From: [Clostridium] fimetarium
Lineage (GTDB): Bacteria; Bacillota; Clostridia; Lachnospirales; Lachnospiraceae
Assembly (NCBI RefSeq): GCF_900111235.1
Contig: NZ_FOJI01000013.1
Coordinates: forward strand, 60,957 to 124,956
DNA: 64,000 nt
Reading direction: 5' to 3'
The position numbers were made by a program, and so were the translations under genes. A model generated the notes under the pieces. The model saw only the letters and a program-made list of their open reading frames with translations. It did not search any database and had not been told where the DNA came from. Positions 54,018 through 61,711 of this stretch are shown here, one piece after another. Within the stretch, counting starts at the first letter, position 1. Each line of letters opens with the position of its first letter.

Positions 54018-54212
54018 ATACTGACTCCCCCTTTTGTTATATTTCAATATTCCTTATTTAATATTCTTATTTCTATATATACCATACATACACTCAATAC
54101 TGTAGCTTGCTTTTGCAAAAGAAACATCAAAGAATGAATTCTTTCATACTTTTGGGTAAAAATAAGCACTATAAATTACCATACCTGTAATCAATAGCGC
54201 TTAACGTTAAAC

Positions 54213-54689
54213 TTAATATTCTCGAATTTGACTATGCTTATTTTTTTTACCTTGATTCAAATTCTTTACTATAAAATACACGCATAAAGAAGTAAGTGGA
54301 ATCCATATCGAATACATTGCTACCCAAAACCAAAACGCTGTCATTGCTTTTGCACCTGCTATATTTTCCCCCATGTAATATAAAGTGATTTTACCGTCTT
54401 GATTCGCAACTATTGTAGACGTTAAATCTATGTAATGTTTTGTTCCCAAATCATCTTGCACCGCAACACTTGCTTCACCATTTTTGTATTCTGTCACAAC
54501 TGAATTACCACTATACTTCAATATTAATTCTTTACTGTTCATATAAATAGTTAACCCAAGACACAATACCATTAATAAGCCTAATACCACCCATATCTTT
54601 GCTTGTGCCCAATTTTCACTTTTCTCCTCTTTCTCCGATAGATGATAATTATTTTCGTAATCAAATCCTTCAAATCCTGCATTACTCAT
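54213..54689 (-). CDS. Two-helix membrane protein, unknown
   Basis: A 158-residue protein with a polar acidic N-terminal region, a membrane helix around residues 34-51 (VVLGLLMVLCLGLTIYM), an external domain of about 65 residues, and a second helix near the C-terminus ending in a basic tail. The frame opens with TTG at 54695; the ATG at 54689 has GGGAGG 9 bases upstream. It is the first gene inside the right end of the element. I do not recognise a family. Confidence 0.75.
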   Translation of the reverse strand: MSNAGFEGFDYENNYHLSEKEEKSENWAQAKIWVVLGLLMVLCLGLTIYMNSKELILKYSGNSVVTEYKNGEASVAVQDDLGTKHYIDLTSTIVANQDGKITLYYMGENIAGAKAMTAFWFWVAMYSIWIPLTSLCVYFIVKNLNQGKKNKHSQIREY

Positions 54690-55069
54690 GTTCAAAATCC
54701 TCCCTTTATTATATTATAAAATTGTTAGCATTTTTTCTAAAAAAAGTTAAAAAAAATGCCACAAAAATAAGCTAATATTTTTGCAGCTAAAAAACTATGT
54801 AGTTATAGATTGATTATCGATTTTACAAATATTAATAACAGTATCTCTCAATACTATTCCCCAAACTATTAGCTAACGCATTTCTAACTGCCCTTATTAT
54901 ATTCGATTATAACTTTCTTATCTAAATTTGAACCCTCATTCAACTAGAGATATAATTTAATATAGCACATAATATATATTTGTCAATTTCTTTTTTGGCT
55001 ATGATAAAATTCAATTTGGGAGACGCGATAAAATTTAAAAATATTCTAAGTTCAATATTAGTGTGTATA
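54690..55069. other. Right-end spacer of the element, no gene seen
   Basis: AT-rich sequence with no supported gene. It leads into the right attachment site, where gtgtgtatatcaatatcg lies just inside the core. A promoter for the 54689 gene is expected here but not clear. Confidence 0.5.
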
Positions 55070-55095
55070 TCAATATCGCACATGTGAACCATGAC
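55061..55095. other. Right attachment site of the element
   Basis: Element side tatatcaatatcg, core CACATG (55079-55084), host side tgaaccatgacc. The host side continues the reading frame of the protease N-terminal piece. On the element side a foreign CGA TAT TGA ends that frame after two codons. Confidence 0.75.
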
Positions 55096-55360
55096 CATTA
55101 TCATCATATGGCATCATTTGTCCATTTACAAAATCAACGAAACCTATAATTCTATTTTCAAAATCTATATGTCTATATATACCAGTATCCAGAATAGCAA
55201 CACCAATTGCTTTCTTTTTACTTGTCACATTTATATTATTACCAGTAGTATCATTTATACTGCTATTATTACTTGTAATATGACTATGAATTTTACTTTT
55301 ACTATTATTTCTACTATTCCTACTATTCCTACTATTTCTACTATTCATATTTTCACTCAT
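55070..55360 (-). pseudogene. Subtilisin-like protease, N-terminal piece of a split gene
   Basis: About 94 codons of real sequence end at 55079, followed by two foreign codons and a stop. The catalytic aspartate is in [14 protein letters not shown] and the catalytic histidine is in DDNGHGSHV at the very end. The first ~48 residues are a polar tail with a tandem NSR repeat (9-base DNA units). The frame opens with GTG at 55363; ATG 55360 or 55348 are alternatives and no strong ribosome site is seen. It has no signal peptide. The remaining two thirds are at 43288-43989, across the element. Confidence 0.88.
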
Positions 55361-55478
55361 CACGGCTTTAATGTTTATGTTAATTCTATATTATTCGAAA
55401 TCCTTGTATTGTGTACTTATATCCGAAAAGTATTGTTTGATCTATAAAATATCTTTGGATTTTTTAGAACTATGATAT

Positions 55479-56675
55479 TTAATTTTTTTTATGCTTTAAA
55501 ATATAATTTAAAATTTCATTGGATACTTCATCCTTACTCATTATCGGGTGCTCAATCGTCTCATTGGCTGTAATAAATGTTACTATGTTCGTATCCGTCC
55601 CAAATCCAGCACCATTATCCTTAAGATTATTGGCAACTATCATATCGAGATTTTTCTTTGTAAGCTTTGCCTTGGAATTTGCAATAACATTCTCAGTTTC
55701 CATTGAAAATCCACATAAGAACTGATTTTCTTTCTTGTTTTCACCAAGATATTGCAATATATCCTGAGTACGCTCTAGTTGCAGTGACATGTCATTATCT
55801 TTTTTCTTAATCTTTTCATCATTGATTGTTTTTGAACGGTAATCAGATACCGCTGCAGCCTTTATAATGATATCTGCATCTAAATAGTTCTGCTCTACTG
55901 CATCAAACATATCCTTGGCAGATTCAACATCAATGGTATTTATAAATGGAACGCTTGAGATATTGGTTTTTCCGGTTATCAGCGTCACATTAGCGCCTCT
56001 TAACATACAATTTCTAGCAATTGCATATCCCATCTTTCCAGTAGAATTGTTACTGATGAATCTAACTGGGTCAATTTTTTCTCTAGTCGCGCCAGCTGTA
56101 ACTAAAACATTCATTCCAACCATATCTTTTTCGTATGCGACTTCCTTCAAAATATAATCAAGCAAAACCTGTTCAGAGGGTATCTTTCCTTCACCAATAT
56201 CACCACAAGCAAGGTATCCTGTATCAGGTTTGATAACTTCCATCCCATAATGTTTTAGCTTTTCTATATTATCCTGAACAATTTGATTCCAATACATATT
56301 CGTATTCATGGCTGGTGCAATTATTTTATGACATGTACATGCCATGATAGTTGTTGTAAGCATATCGTCTGCAATGCCATTTGCTAACTTTCCTATAACA
56401 TTAGCAGATGCAGGTGCAACAAGAACGACATCTGTATTCTTTGCCAAAGCTACATGTTCGACACTATACTGAAACCCCCTATCAAATGTATCAATAAGAC
56501 ACTTATTACCAGTAAGTGTTTCAAATGTAATAGGATTAATGAAATTAGTTGCATTCTTTGTCATTAACACATGGACATTACAATTTAGTTTTTTAAGCAT
56601 ACTCGCAAGATTAGCCATCTTATAAGCCGCGATACTTCCAGTAACTGCAAGTATTATATTCTTTCCTTTAAGCAT
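55479..56675 (-). CDS. coaBC: Bifunctional phosphopantothenoylcysteine decarboxylase/synthetase CoaBC
   Basis: A 398-residue two-domain enzyme of coenzyme A synthesis. The N-terminal FMN decarboxylase (CoaC) has VTGSIAAYKMANLA, the PASANVIGKLANGIADD segment and the APAMNTNMYWN motif. The C-terminal synthetase (CoaB) has NVLVTAGATREKIDPVRFISN and AAAVSDYRS near residue 275, with a nearby lysine-rich KIKKKDND segment. It joins cysteine to phosphopantothenate and decarboxylates the product. It follows coaX by 14 bases, and the operon starts with panT. Confidence 0.95.
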   Translation of the reverse strand: MLKGKNIILAVTGSIAAYKMANLASMLKKLNCNVHVLMTKNATNFINPITFETLTGNKCLIDTFDRGFQYSVEHVALAKNTDVVLVAPASANVIGKLANGIADDMLTTTIMACTCHKIIAPAMNTNMYWNQIVQDNIEKLKHYGMEVIKPDTGYLACGDIGEGKIPSEQVLLDYILKEVAYEKDMVGMNVLVTAGATREKIDPVRFISNNSTGKMGYAIARNCMLRGANVTLITGKTNISSVPFINTIDVESAKDMFDAVEQNYLDADIIIKAAAVSDYRSKTINDEKIKKKDNDMSLQLERTQDILQYLGENKKENQFLCGFSMETENVIANSKAKLTKKNLDMIVANNLKDNGAGFGTDTNIVTFITANETIEHPIMSKDEVSNEILNYILKHKKN

Positions 56676-56689
56676 ATTTATCTCTTTTC

Positions 56690-57499
56690 TTAATCAACAT
56701 TTTTGTCATAAATTATCTTTAATCCTTTTAAAAGCAATTCATTATCAAGTATTATATTTTTTTTACACAACGGAACAATTATTTTTGCTAAGCCACCAGT
56801 TGCTACCGTCGTCATAGAATGTCCAACTTCACTTTCGATTTTTTCAATCATACCATCAATGCAAGATACATTTCCATAAATAATACCACTCTTCATGCAA
56901 TCTATGGTATTCTTACCAATAACATTTTTAGGTGGCTCCAAACTAATTCTTGGAAGTTGGGCTGTTCTTGAAACAAGTGAATCCAATGAAACCTTAACAC
57001 CTGGTAAAATAGCGCCACCAATATAATTCTTTTTGTCATCAATAACAGAAATTGTAGTTGCCGTTCCAACATCAATTATTATCAATGGTGCTCCATATTC
57101 TTTAATTGCTGCAACCGCGTCCACTACAAGATCGCTGCCTAGCTCTTTGGGATTATCTATCAGTATATTAAGTCCCGTTTTCAAACCTGGTCCAACGATT
57201 AATGGAGTTACACCAATGATCTTTTCAATCGCACTCTTAACTGTATTAACAAGTGATGGAACTACAGAGGAAATAATTGCACCTTTAATATCGGAGCTGT
57301 TAATATTATTTAATTCTAATACTGTCTTAAAACCAATTGCATATTCTAGCTCGGTCTTTGACGAGTCGGTAGAGAGTCTTTCTTCAAAGCAAACCTTCTG
57401 GTCATTGATACAACCTATAACAATATTTGTATTTCCCATATCAATGGCTAAAATCATATTTTTACTATTTTTCAAATCATTCATTATTTCATTTTTCAT
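56690..57499 (-). CDS. coaX: Type III pantothenate kinase CoaX
   Basis: A 269-residue kinase phosphorylating pantothenate, first step of CoA synthesis. Motifs are AIDMGNTNIVIG for phosphate binding, GPGLKTGLNILIDNPKELGSDLVVD near residue 105, and IIDVGTATTISVID near 140 with the catalytic aspartate region. The ATG at 57499 gives a 14-residue polar extension before MILAIDMGNTN; none of the candidate ATGs has a strong ribosome site. It lies between panT and coaBC. Confidence 0.95.
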   Translation of the reverse strand: MKNEIMNDLKNSKNMILAIDMGNTNIVIGCINDQKVCFEERLSTDSSKTELEYAIGFKTVLELNNINSSDIKGAIISSVVPSLVNTVKSAIEKIIGVTPLIVGPGLKTGLNILIDNPKELGSDLVVDAVAAIKEYGAPLIIIDVGTATTISVIDDKKNYIGGAILPGVKVSLDSLVSRTAQLPRISLEPPKNVIGKNTIDCMKSGIIYGNVSCIDGMIEKIESEVGHSMTTVATGGLAKIIVPLCKKNIILDNELLLKGLKIIYDKNVD

Positions 57500-57528
57500 A
57501 TTTTCACATCACTTTTCTATTCATTTCA

Positions 57529-58197
57529 CTACGAAATTTTCTGTTTAAAAATACTTGATAATACTTTACCAATTGCAGTTACAAGAACAGCTGCAACAAT
57601 TGCTTCCGGAATACCGACTGTTCCAACTATCGTTAAAATAAAGCCGTACAATGCATCTAATGCAATCCCTTTTGCAGATGCATAATTCTCACCAAATAAG
57701 AAATAAATTCCACTCATTACAAGTAATGTATTTGTAAGTGATCCTGCAACACCTGCACAAGCAAATGCTACTACATTACTTCCTTTAGCATTCTTAAACA
57801 ATCTACTGACCAAACGAAAAACATAATAAGCAACAACGCCAATCAATATACGTGGTACAAAGCAAACGATAATGCTTGCAAAATTCCCATGCACATCACC
57901 CAAACTGTAAAATGGTGAAAACACAAAGGATGTCACACCGGGATTAATCATTGTATTGTTAATCATGCTTGTCAGCCCAAACACACCACCTAAAAAAGCG
58001 CCTCTCTTTGGACCTAAAAATAGTGCCCCTAGAATTACTGGTATGTGGATCGTAGTTGCATTCATGAATCCCAATGGAATATACCCTAGATATGGTATAA
58101 ATGCCATTGCAATAATAATGGCTACGAAAAGTGCCGTGAGCACCATTTCTTTTGTTGATTCTGAGTTGTAATTAATCTTTTCTGTCTTATAATTCAT
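57529..58197 (-). CDS. panT: ECF transporter S component, probably pantothenate-specific
   Basis: A 222-residue membrane protein with about six hydrophobic segments, the substrate-binding unit of an energy-coupling factor importer. The segment TALFVAIIIAMAFIPYLGYIPLGFMNATTIHIPVI (in parts) resembles pantothenate-type S components. It is followed directly by coaX and coaBC, which use pantothenate, so a pantothenate substrate is a strong contextual inference. I use the ATG at 58197 with AGGAGG 7 bases upstream; the frame to 58242 lacks one. Confidence 0.88.
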   Translation of the reverse strand: MNYKTEKINYNSESTKEMVLTALFVAIIIAMAFIPYLGYIPLGFMNATTIHIPVILGALFLGPKRGAFLGGVFGLTSMINNTMINPGVTSFVFSPFYSLGDVHGNFASIIVCFVPRILIGVVAYYVFRLVSRLFKNAKGSNVVAFACAGVAGSLTNTLLVMSGIYFLFGENYASAKGIALDALYGFILTIVGTVGIPEAIVAAVLVTAIGKVLSSIFKQKIS

Positions 58198-58377
58198 TTC
58201 TTTTCCTCCTGTTATCATTCTTCTTGAGAAGATACAATACATGCTAAATTATTATAATATTATTTCATATTTATAACAAGACTATTATTTAAACAAAAAC
58301 AATTAATTTGTTTGCGTTTTCTGTTAGAATATTTTATAATTAAGCTATCATTTACTAGATAAAGTGAGGAAATAGAT

Positions 58378-59310
58378 ATGGAAAACAAAAAAATTGTTGT
58401 TGCTCTTGGACGTAACGCCTTTGGTGATACATTTCCTGAACAGCAAGCCAATGTAAATAAAGCTGCTAAAGCTATTGCTGATTTAGTTGAGGCAAAATAT
58501 CAAATTGTAATAACACACAGTAATGGTCCACAGGTTGGTATGATTCAAACAGCTATGACAGAATTCAGCCGATTAGATTCAAAATACACAGTTGCACCAA
58601 TGTCTCTTTGTGGCGCTATGAGCCAAGGTTATATTGGATATGATCTACAAAATGCAATTCGTACAGAACTTCTTAACAGAGGTATCTATAAAACCGTCTC
58701 TACAGTCATTACTCAGGTGCGCGTTGATCCTTTCGATCCTGCATTTAATAATCCATCTAAGATTATTGGACGTTATATGACAAAAGAAGAGGCTGATGTA
58801 GAAGAAGCAAAGGGAAATTACGTAGTAGAAGAAGATGGCAAATACAGAAGAATTATTGCTTCTCCAATGCCTATTGACATTTATGAAATCGACGCAGTTA
58901 AAGTTTTGATTGATGCTAATCAAATCGTTATTGCCGCCGGTGGTGGTGGAATTCCTGTATTAGAACAAGGCACTAAGTTAAAAGGCGCAAGTGCAATCAT
59001 TGAAAAAGACTATGCTGCTGAAAGACTTGCGGAATTAATTGGAGCAGGCACACTTCTATTCCTTACAGCTTATGATAAGCTTACAATAGGTAGTGGTACA
59101 CCATCCGAAAAATCATTTGATACAATATCTGCGAAAGATTTACAGCAATATATCAATGAAGGGCACTTCCAAGCAATCACTACACTTCCTAAAGTCGATG
59201 CTTCTATTCGCTTTGTTTCTATTAATTCAGACAACAAGGCAATAATAACAAGCTTAGCGAATGCAAAAGATGCATTATTAGGTAAAGCAGGAACTACAAT
59301 TACTGCTTAG
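58378..59310 (+). CDS. arcC: Carbamate kinase
   Basis: A 310-residue kinase that makes ATP from carbamoyl phosphate. Motifs include THSNGPQVGM near residue 50, GRYMTKEEAD near 138, IAAGGGGIPV near 180 and the C-terminal FLTAYDKLTI segment. The first loop reads VALGRNAFGD instead of the usual VALGGNALG, an arginine substitution at a phosphate loop. Purine degradation through oxamate or carbamoyl phosphate would need such a kinase; the window's purine genes lack one nearby. GAGG precedes the ATG, and a strong terminator follows. Confidence 0.93.
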   Translation: MENKKIVVALGRNAFGDTFPEQQANVNKAAKAIADLVEAKYQIVITHSNGPQVGMIQTAMTEFSRLDSKYTVAPMSLCGAMSQGYIGYDLQNAIRTELLNRGIYKTVSTVITQVRVDPFDPAFNNPSKIIGRYMTKEEADVEEAKGNYVVEEDGKYRRIIASPMPIDIYEIDAVKVLIDANQIVIAAGGGGIPVLEQGTKLKGASAIIEKDYAAERLAELIGAGTLLFLTAYDKLTIGSGTPSEKSFDTISAKDLQQYINEGHFQAITTLPKVDASIRFVSINSDNKAIITSLANAKDALLGKAGTTITA

Positions 59311-59390
59311 TTCATTTCAAAATATATTAGAAGCAATGCTCCTATTTCGATTTATATTAGTTCTGCTTTTAGTAATTATAATTTCATATA

Positions 59391-59436
59391 AGAAATCCCC
59401 ACGAACATTTTATTGTTCGTGGGGATTTCTTTTTTA
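59391..59436 (+). terminator. Strong terminator after carbamate kinase
   Basis: A 17-bp perfect stem (59391-59407 with 59414-59430) with a 6-base loop, followed by seven T. It is symmetric enough to act in both directions. Confidence 0.95.
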
Positions 59437-59547
59437 TTTAATTATACTGCCATTTTATTGATACGATAACCACAAATATTATTTCTTTAATTATAATGAT
59501 TTTATAACATTAATTTTAAATAATAATGGTAGAAGGTTATTTTTGGG

Positions 59548-59666
59548 CAAAAAGAAGAAGATGAAGTTTAAGGGGGGACTTCATCTTCTTGCGAGGGGAA
59601 CAATATATATAGTCAAGAGTGCTGGGGGGCAACTCTTTTGTCTGAATTAAATACTGTTTGAGCAGT
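59548..59666 (-). ncRNA. Candidate small RNA with two C-rich hairpin loops
   Basis: On the minus strand this stretch begins about 7 bases after a near-consensus promoter. It holds a hairpin AAGAGTTG-CCCCCC-AGCACTCTT, a single-stranded TTCCCCTCG, and a terminator hairpin GAAGATGAAG-TCCCCCC-TTAAACTTCATCTTC ending in TTTTT. The length is about 119 bases. No good reading frame with a ribosome site is inside. Three unpaired runs of C in an AT-rich genome could pair with GGAGG ribosome sites, as known for C-rich-loop regulatory RNAs of Firmicutes. Confidence 0.65.
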
Positions 59667-59672
59667 AGGTTT

Positions 59673-59701
59673 ATTATATCGATTATCAAATAAAAAGTCA
59701 A
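59673..59701 (-). promoter_or_regulatory. Near-consensus promoter for the candidate small RNA
   Basis: TTGACT (59696-59701) and TATAAT (59673-59678) on the minus strand, exactly 17 bases apart. There is no gene downstream of it for more than 230 bases except the small RNA region. Confidence 0.8.
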
Positions 59702-59977
59702 TACTTTCATCTGATAAATTATTGCCAAAATTTTACACATTAATACAAATATTCTTGTAAAATTTACTATATTCGGTCAGAAAAGGTAATTTCCACGAGT
59801 AAATTCAATAATCTATTATTTCTATATCTGAAATGCAAACGTACAAATGTTTGTTTTATATTTATATTATAACATAGTATAACAAAAAATGAAAGCCTAA
59901 ATCCCATAGATTACAAATTACATTTAATTACATTAATTTACATTTATATACATTTGCTACATTTATAATTACGATTT

Positions 59978-61123
59978 TCAATTTTGTTTATTGTTTGATT
60001 TTGTTATATCGATCACATCATATTCGGAATGAAATCCAGTCCTTATAGGATAACCCCATCCAGAGATTCCAGAAGATACAATGATCTGTAAATCACCAAT
60101 CTTTTCATATCCGTAATTAAATTCAACCAAGCCAAACATTTGACTAAGAACTCCTGTAGGCCAAATCTGTCCTGCATGAGTATGCCCTGATAATTGTAAA
60201 TCAAACCCTAATTGGCTATTTTTCTTTAATTCGATTGGTTGATGGTCAAGTAACAGTATCAATTTATCTTTATTAATATTTTCGATAAGGTCTTGTCCAC
60301 TTATTCTTTTAGCATCCTTAGTAAATGATGCATCATCTCTTCCAACAATAACAAAATCATCATTTATTTCATAAGATTCATCCACTAATAAATGAATACC
60401 ATTGTTATTGATTGATTCCTTTAATTGTATTTCATCATAATAAGGTTTAGATGAGTACGTTGATAAATCATGATTCCCATATATGATAAAAGTTCCATAT
60501 TCACTATGGATATTTCCAAGCAATTCCATTGCTTCTTCCATTTCTTCTAGCGTTGTAGACTCATCTACAATATCACCACATAATATGACAACATCTGGAT
60601 TTGTTCCTTCTATTTCTTTGCTTACTTTTTCTAATTGTTCTTTATGCAATATAGTACCATAATGCAAATCTGCTATCATTGCAACTCGATAACCTTCTTG
60701 ACGAATATTTTTTTCAGTATGTATTCTATAATCAGTTTCAATTATATTTGTCATATTCATATATCCATAACAAAATATAAGTAATGTAATTAAAATAGGA
60801 GCTAATCCACTTTTATATATTTTTGACCAAATCAAGTTATTTCTTATAACTTTTCTTTTCTTATCAATGATTTTCTTAATTCCATTAACTAATTCCATAC
60901 AAAATGACAACGCTAAAATGTGAAATATTACCAGTGCTGGGATACCCCAGATATTAATACAACAAATAGTAATAATCACAGTTATTATTGTGATAACGAT
61001 TTTTACTGATTTTATATTAATATCAATTTTCAAAAACTCTGCCATTCTCTTAATATAGATATTTAGATATATTCCAAGTGGTATCAATAGTATTAATGGT
61101 ATCAATAAAAAATATATTAACAT
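59978..61123 (-). CDS. Membrane-anchored metallophosphoesterase
   Basis: A 381-residue protein with three N-terminal hydrophobic segments (residues ~1-25, 40-58, 60-80) and a fourth at ~110-130, then a calcineurin-type phosphoesterase domain. Metal motifs are MIADLHYG, LCGDIVDE, IIYGNHDLS, LLDHQP and SGHTHAGQIWPTG. It resembles YkuE/YaeI phosphoesterases that act on lipid-like or cyclic substrates at the membrane. The next gene upstream lies over 300 bases away, so it is probably transcribed alone. Confidence 0.9.
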   Translation of the reverse strand: MLIYFLLIPLILLIPLGIYLNIYIKRMAEFLKIDINIKSVKIVITIITVIITICCINIWGIPALVIFHILALSFCMELVNGIKKIIDKKRKVIRNNLIWSKIYKSGLAPILITLLIFCYGYMNMTNIIETDYRIHTEKNIRQEGYRVAMIADLHYGTILHKEQLEKVSKEIEGTNPDVVILCGDIVDESTTLEEMEEAMELLGNIHSEYGTFIIYGNHDLSTYSSKPYYDEIQLKESINNNGIHLLVDESYEINDDFVIVGRDDASFTKDAKRISGQDLIENINKDKLILLLDHQPIELKKNSQLGFDLQLSGHTHAGQIWPTGVLSQMFGLVEFNYGYEKIGDLQIIVSSGISGWGYPIRTGFHSEYDVIDITKSNNKQN

Positions 61124-61463
61124 TTATAAATTTCCCCCTATCATTTAAAGCACTTTATTCTCTTTTTATTTATTTTTCTAAAAACATCCTTAGCTTGTAT
61201 CATTTTTTTCATAATTCAAACTCCAAACAGACTATTTTTTCTCATTTTCCATATGCGTTGCACTCACCGCCGATGATTGAACACACAATAATGTTCTCTG
61301 ATAGTTTCCGGTACTTCTTTTTTATATATTATTTTTTATATATTATTTTTCTTTCTTATATTCCTTTATATTTATATTCTATCATCTGGAGTGAACTTTA
61401 AGTCAAGCTTTTTTATTTTAGGGGAATAATAAGATTGCATACCTAGTACTAAATCCAGGATAT
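61124..61463. other. AT-rich spacer, no gene seen
   Basis: Contains tttatatattattt repeats near 61320-61350 and no supported gene on either strand. Confidence 0.5.
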
Positions 61464-61616
61464 TCAATTATATACTTTTATATAATTGAATATTCTTACA
61501 CTTGTAGTTAATTGAATTAATATTTCCTGACACGCTTTCATTTCTTTAATTTCCTCAGTATTTGTTTTACTTCTTTTAATTGTTTCTATTAACACTTTTA
61601 CTTGATCATCGTTCAC
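61464..61616 (-). CDS. Possible small protein, 50 residues, unknown
   Basis: GTG start at 61616 with AGGTGGG 8 bases upstream; the reading frame begins further up at a TTG. It reads NDDQVKVLIETIKRSKTNTE and continues in a charged helical sequence. Its last codons overlap an inverted repeat near 61470-61495. It follows a terminator, so expression is uncertain. Confidence 0.3.
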   Translation of the reverse strand: MNDDQVKVLIETIKRSKTNTEEIKEMKACQEILIQLTTSVRIFNYIKVYN

Positions 61617-61642
61617 GATATTATCCCACCTTTCATAGTTAC

Positions 61643-61679
61643 GCAAAATAAAAAGAGTGGTATTATTTCAACCACTCTA
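61643..61679 (-). terminator. Terminator after the M15/DUF4214 gene
   Basis: Perfect 8-bp stem agagtggt/accactct with a T-rich tail on the minus strand, about 35 bases past the stop at 61712. Confidence 0.85.
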
Positions 61680-61711
61680 CATCTCAAATTCTTTATTTAA
61701 TTTATTTCAAT

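Larger units (their letters stand above)
43987..55084. mobile_element. 11.09-kb serine-recombinase element inserted in a subtilase gene
   Basis: The ends are defined by CACATG at 43987-43992 and 55079-55084, 11,092 bases apart. The two halves of one protease gene flank it in the same orientation. A large serine recombinase gene lies 190 bases inside the left end. All ten or so cargo genes point the same way as the host gene. They include DedA, UPF0303, aldo/keto reductase, three Gfo/Idh dehydrogenases, an MBL hydrolase and an AEC transporter; no phage or conjugation genes are seen. Confidence 0.85.

Noticed and set aside
43990..55078. Prophage or conjugative element
   Set aside because: Only a large serine recombinase is present; no capsid, terminase, replication, relaxase or secretion genes are seen inside the boundaries.
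59537..59740. 67-residue minus-strand ORF over the small RNA region
   Set aside because: It spans the promoter, both hairpins and the terminator of the candidate RNA and has no ribosome site.
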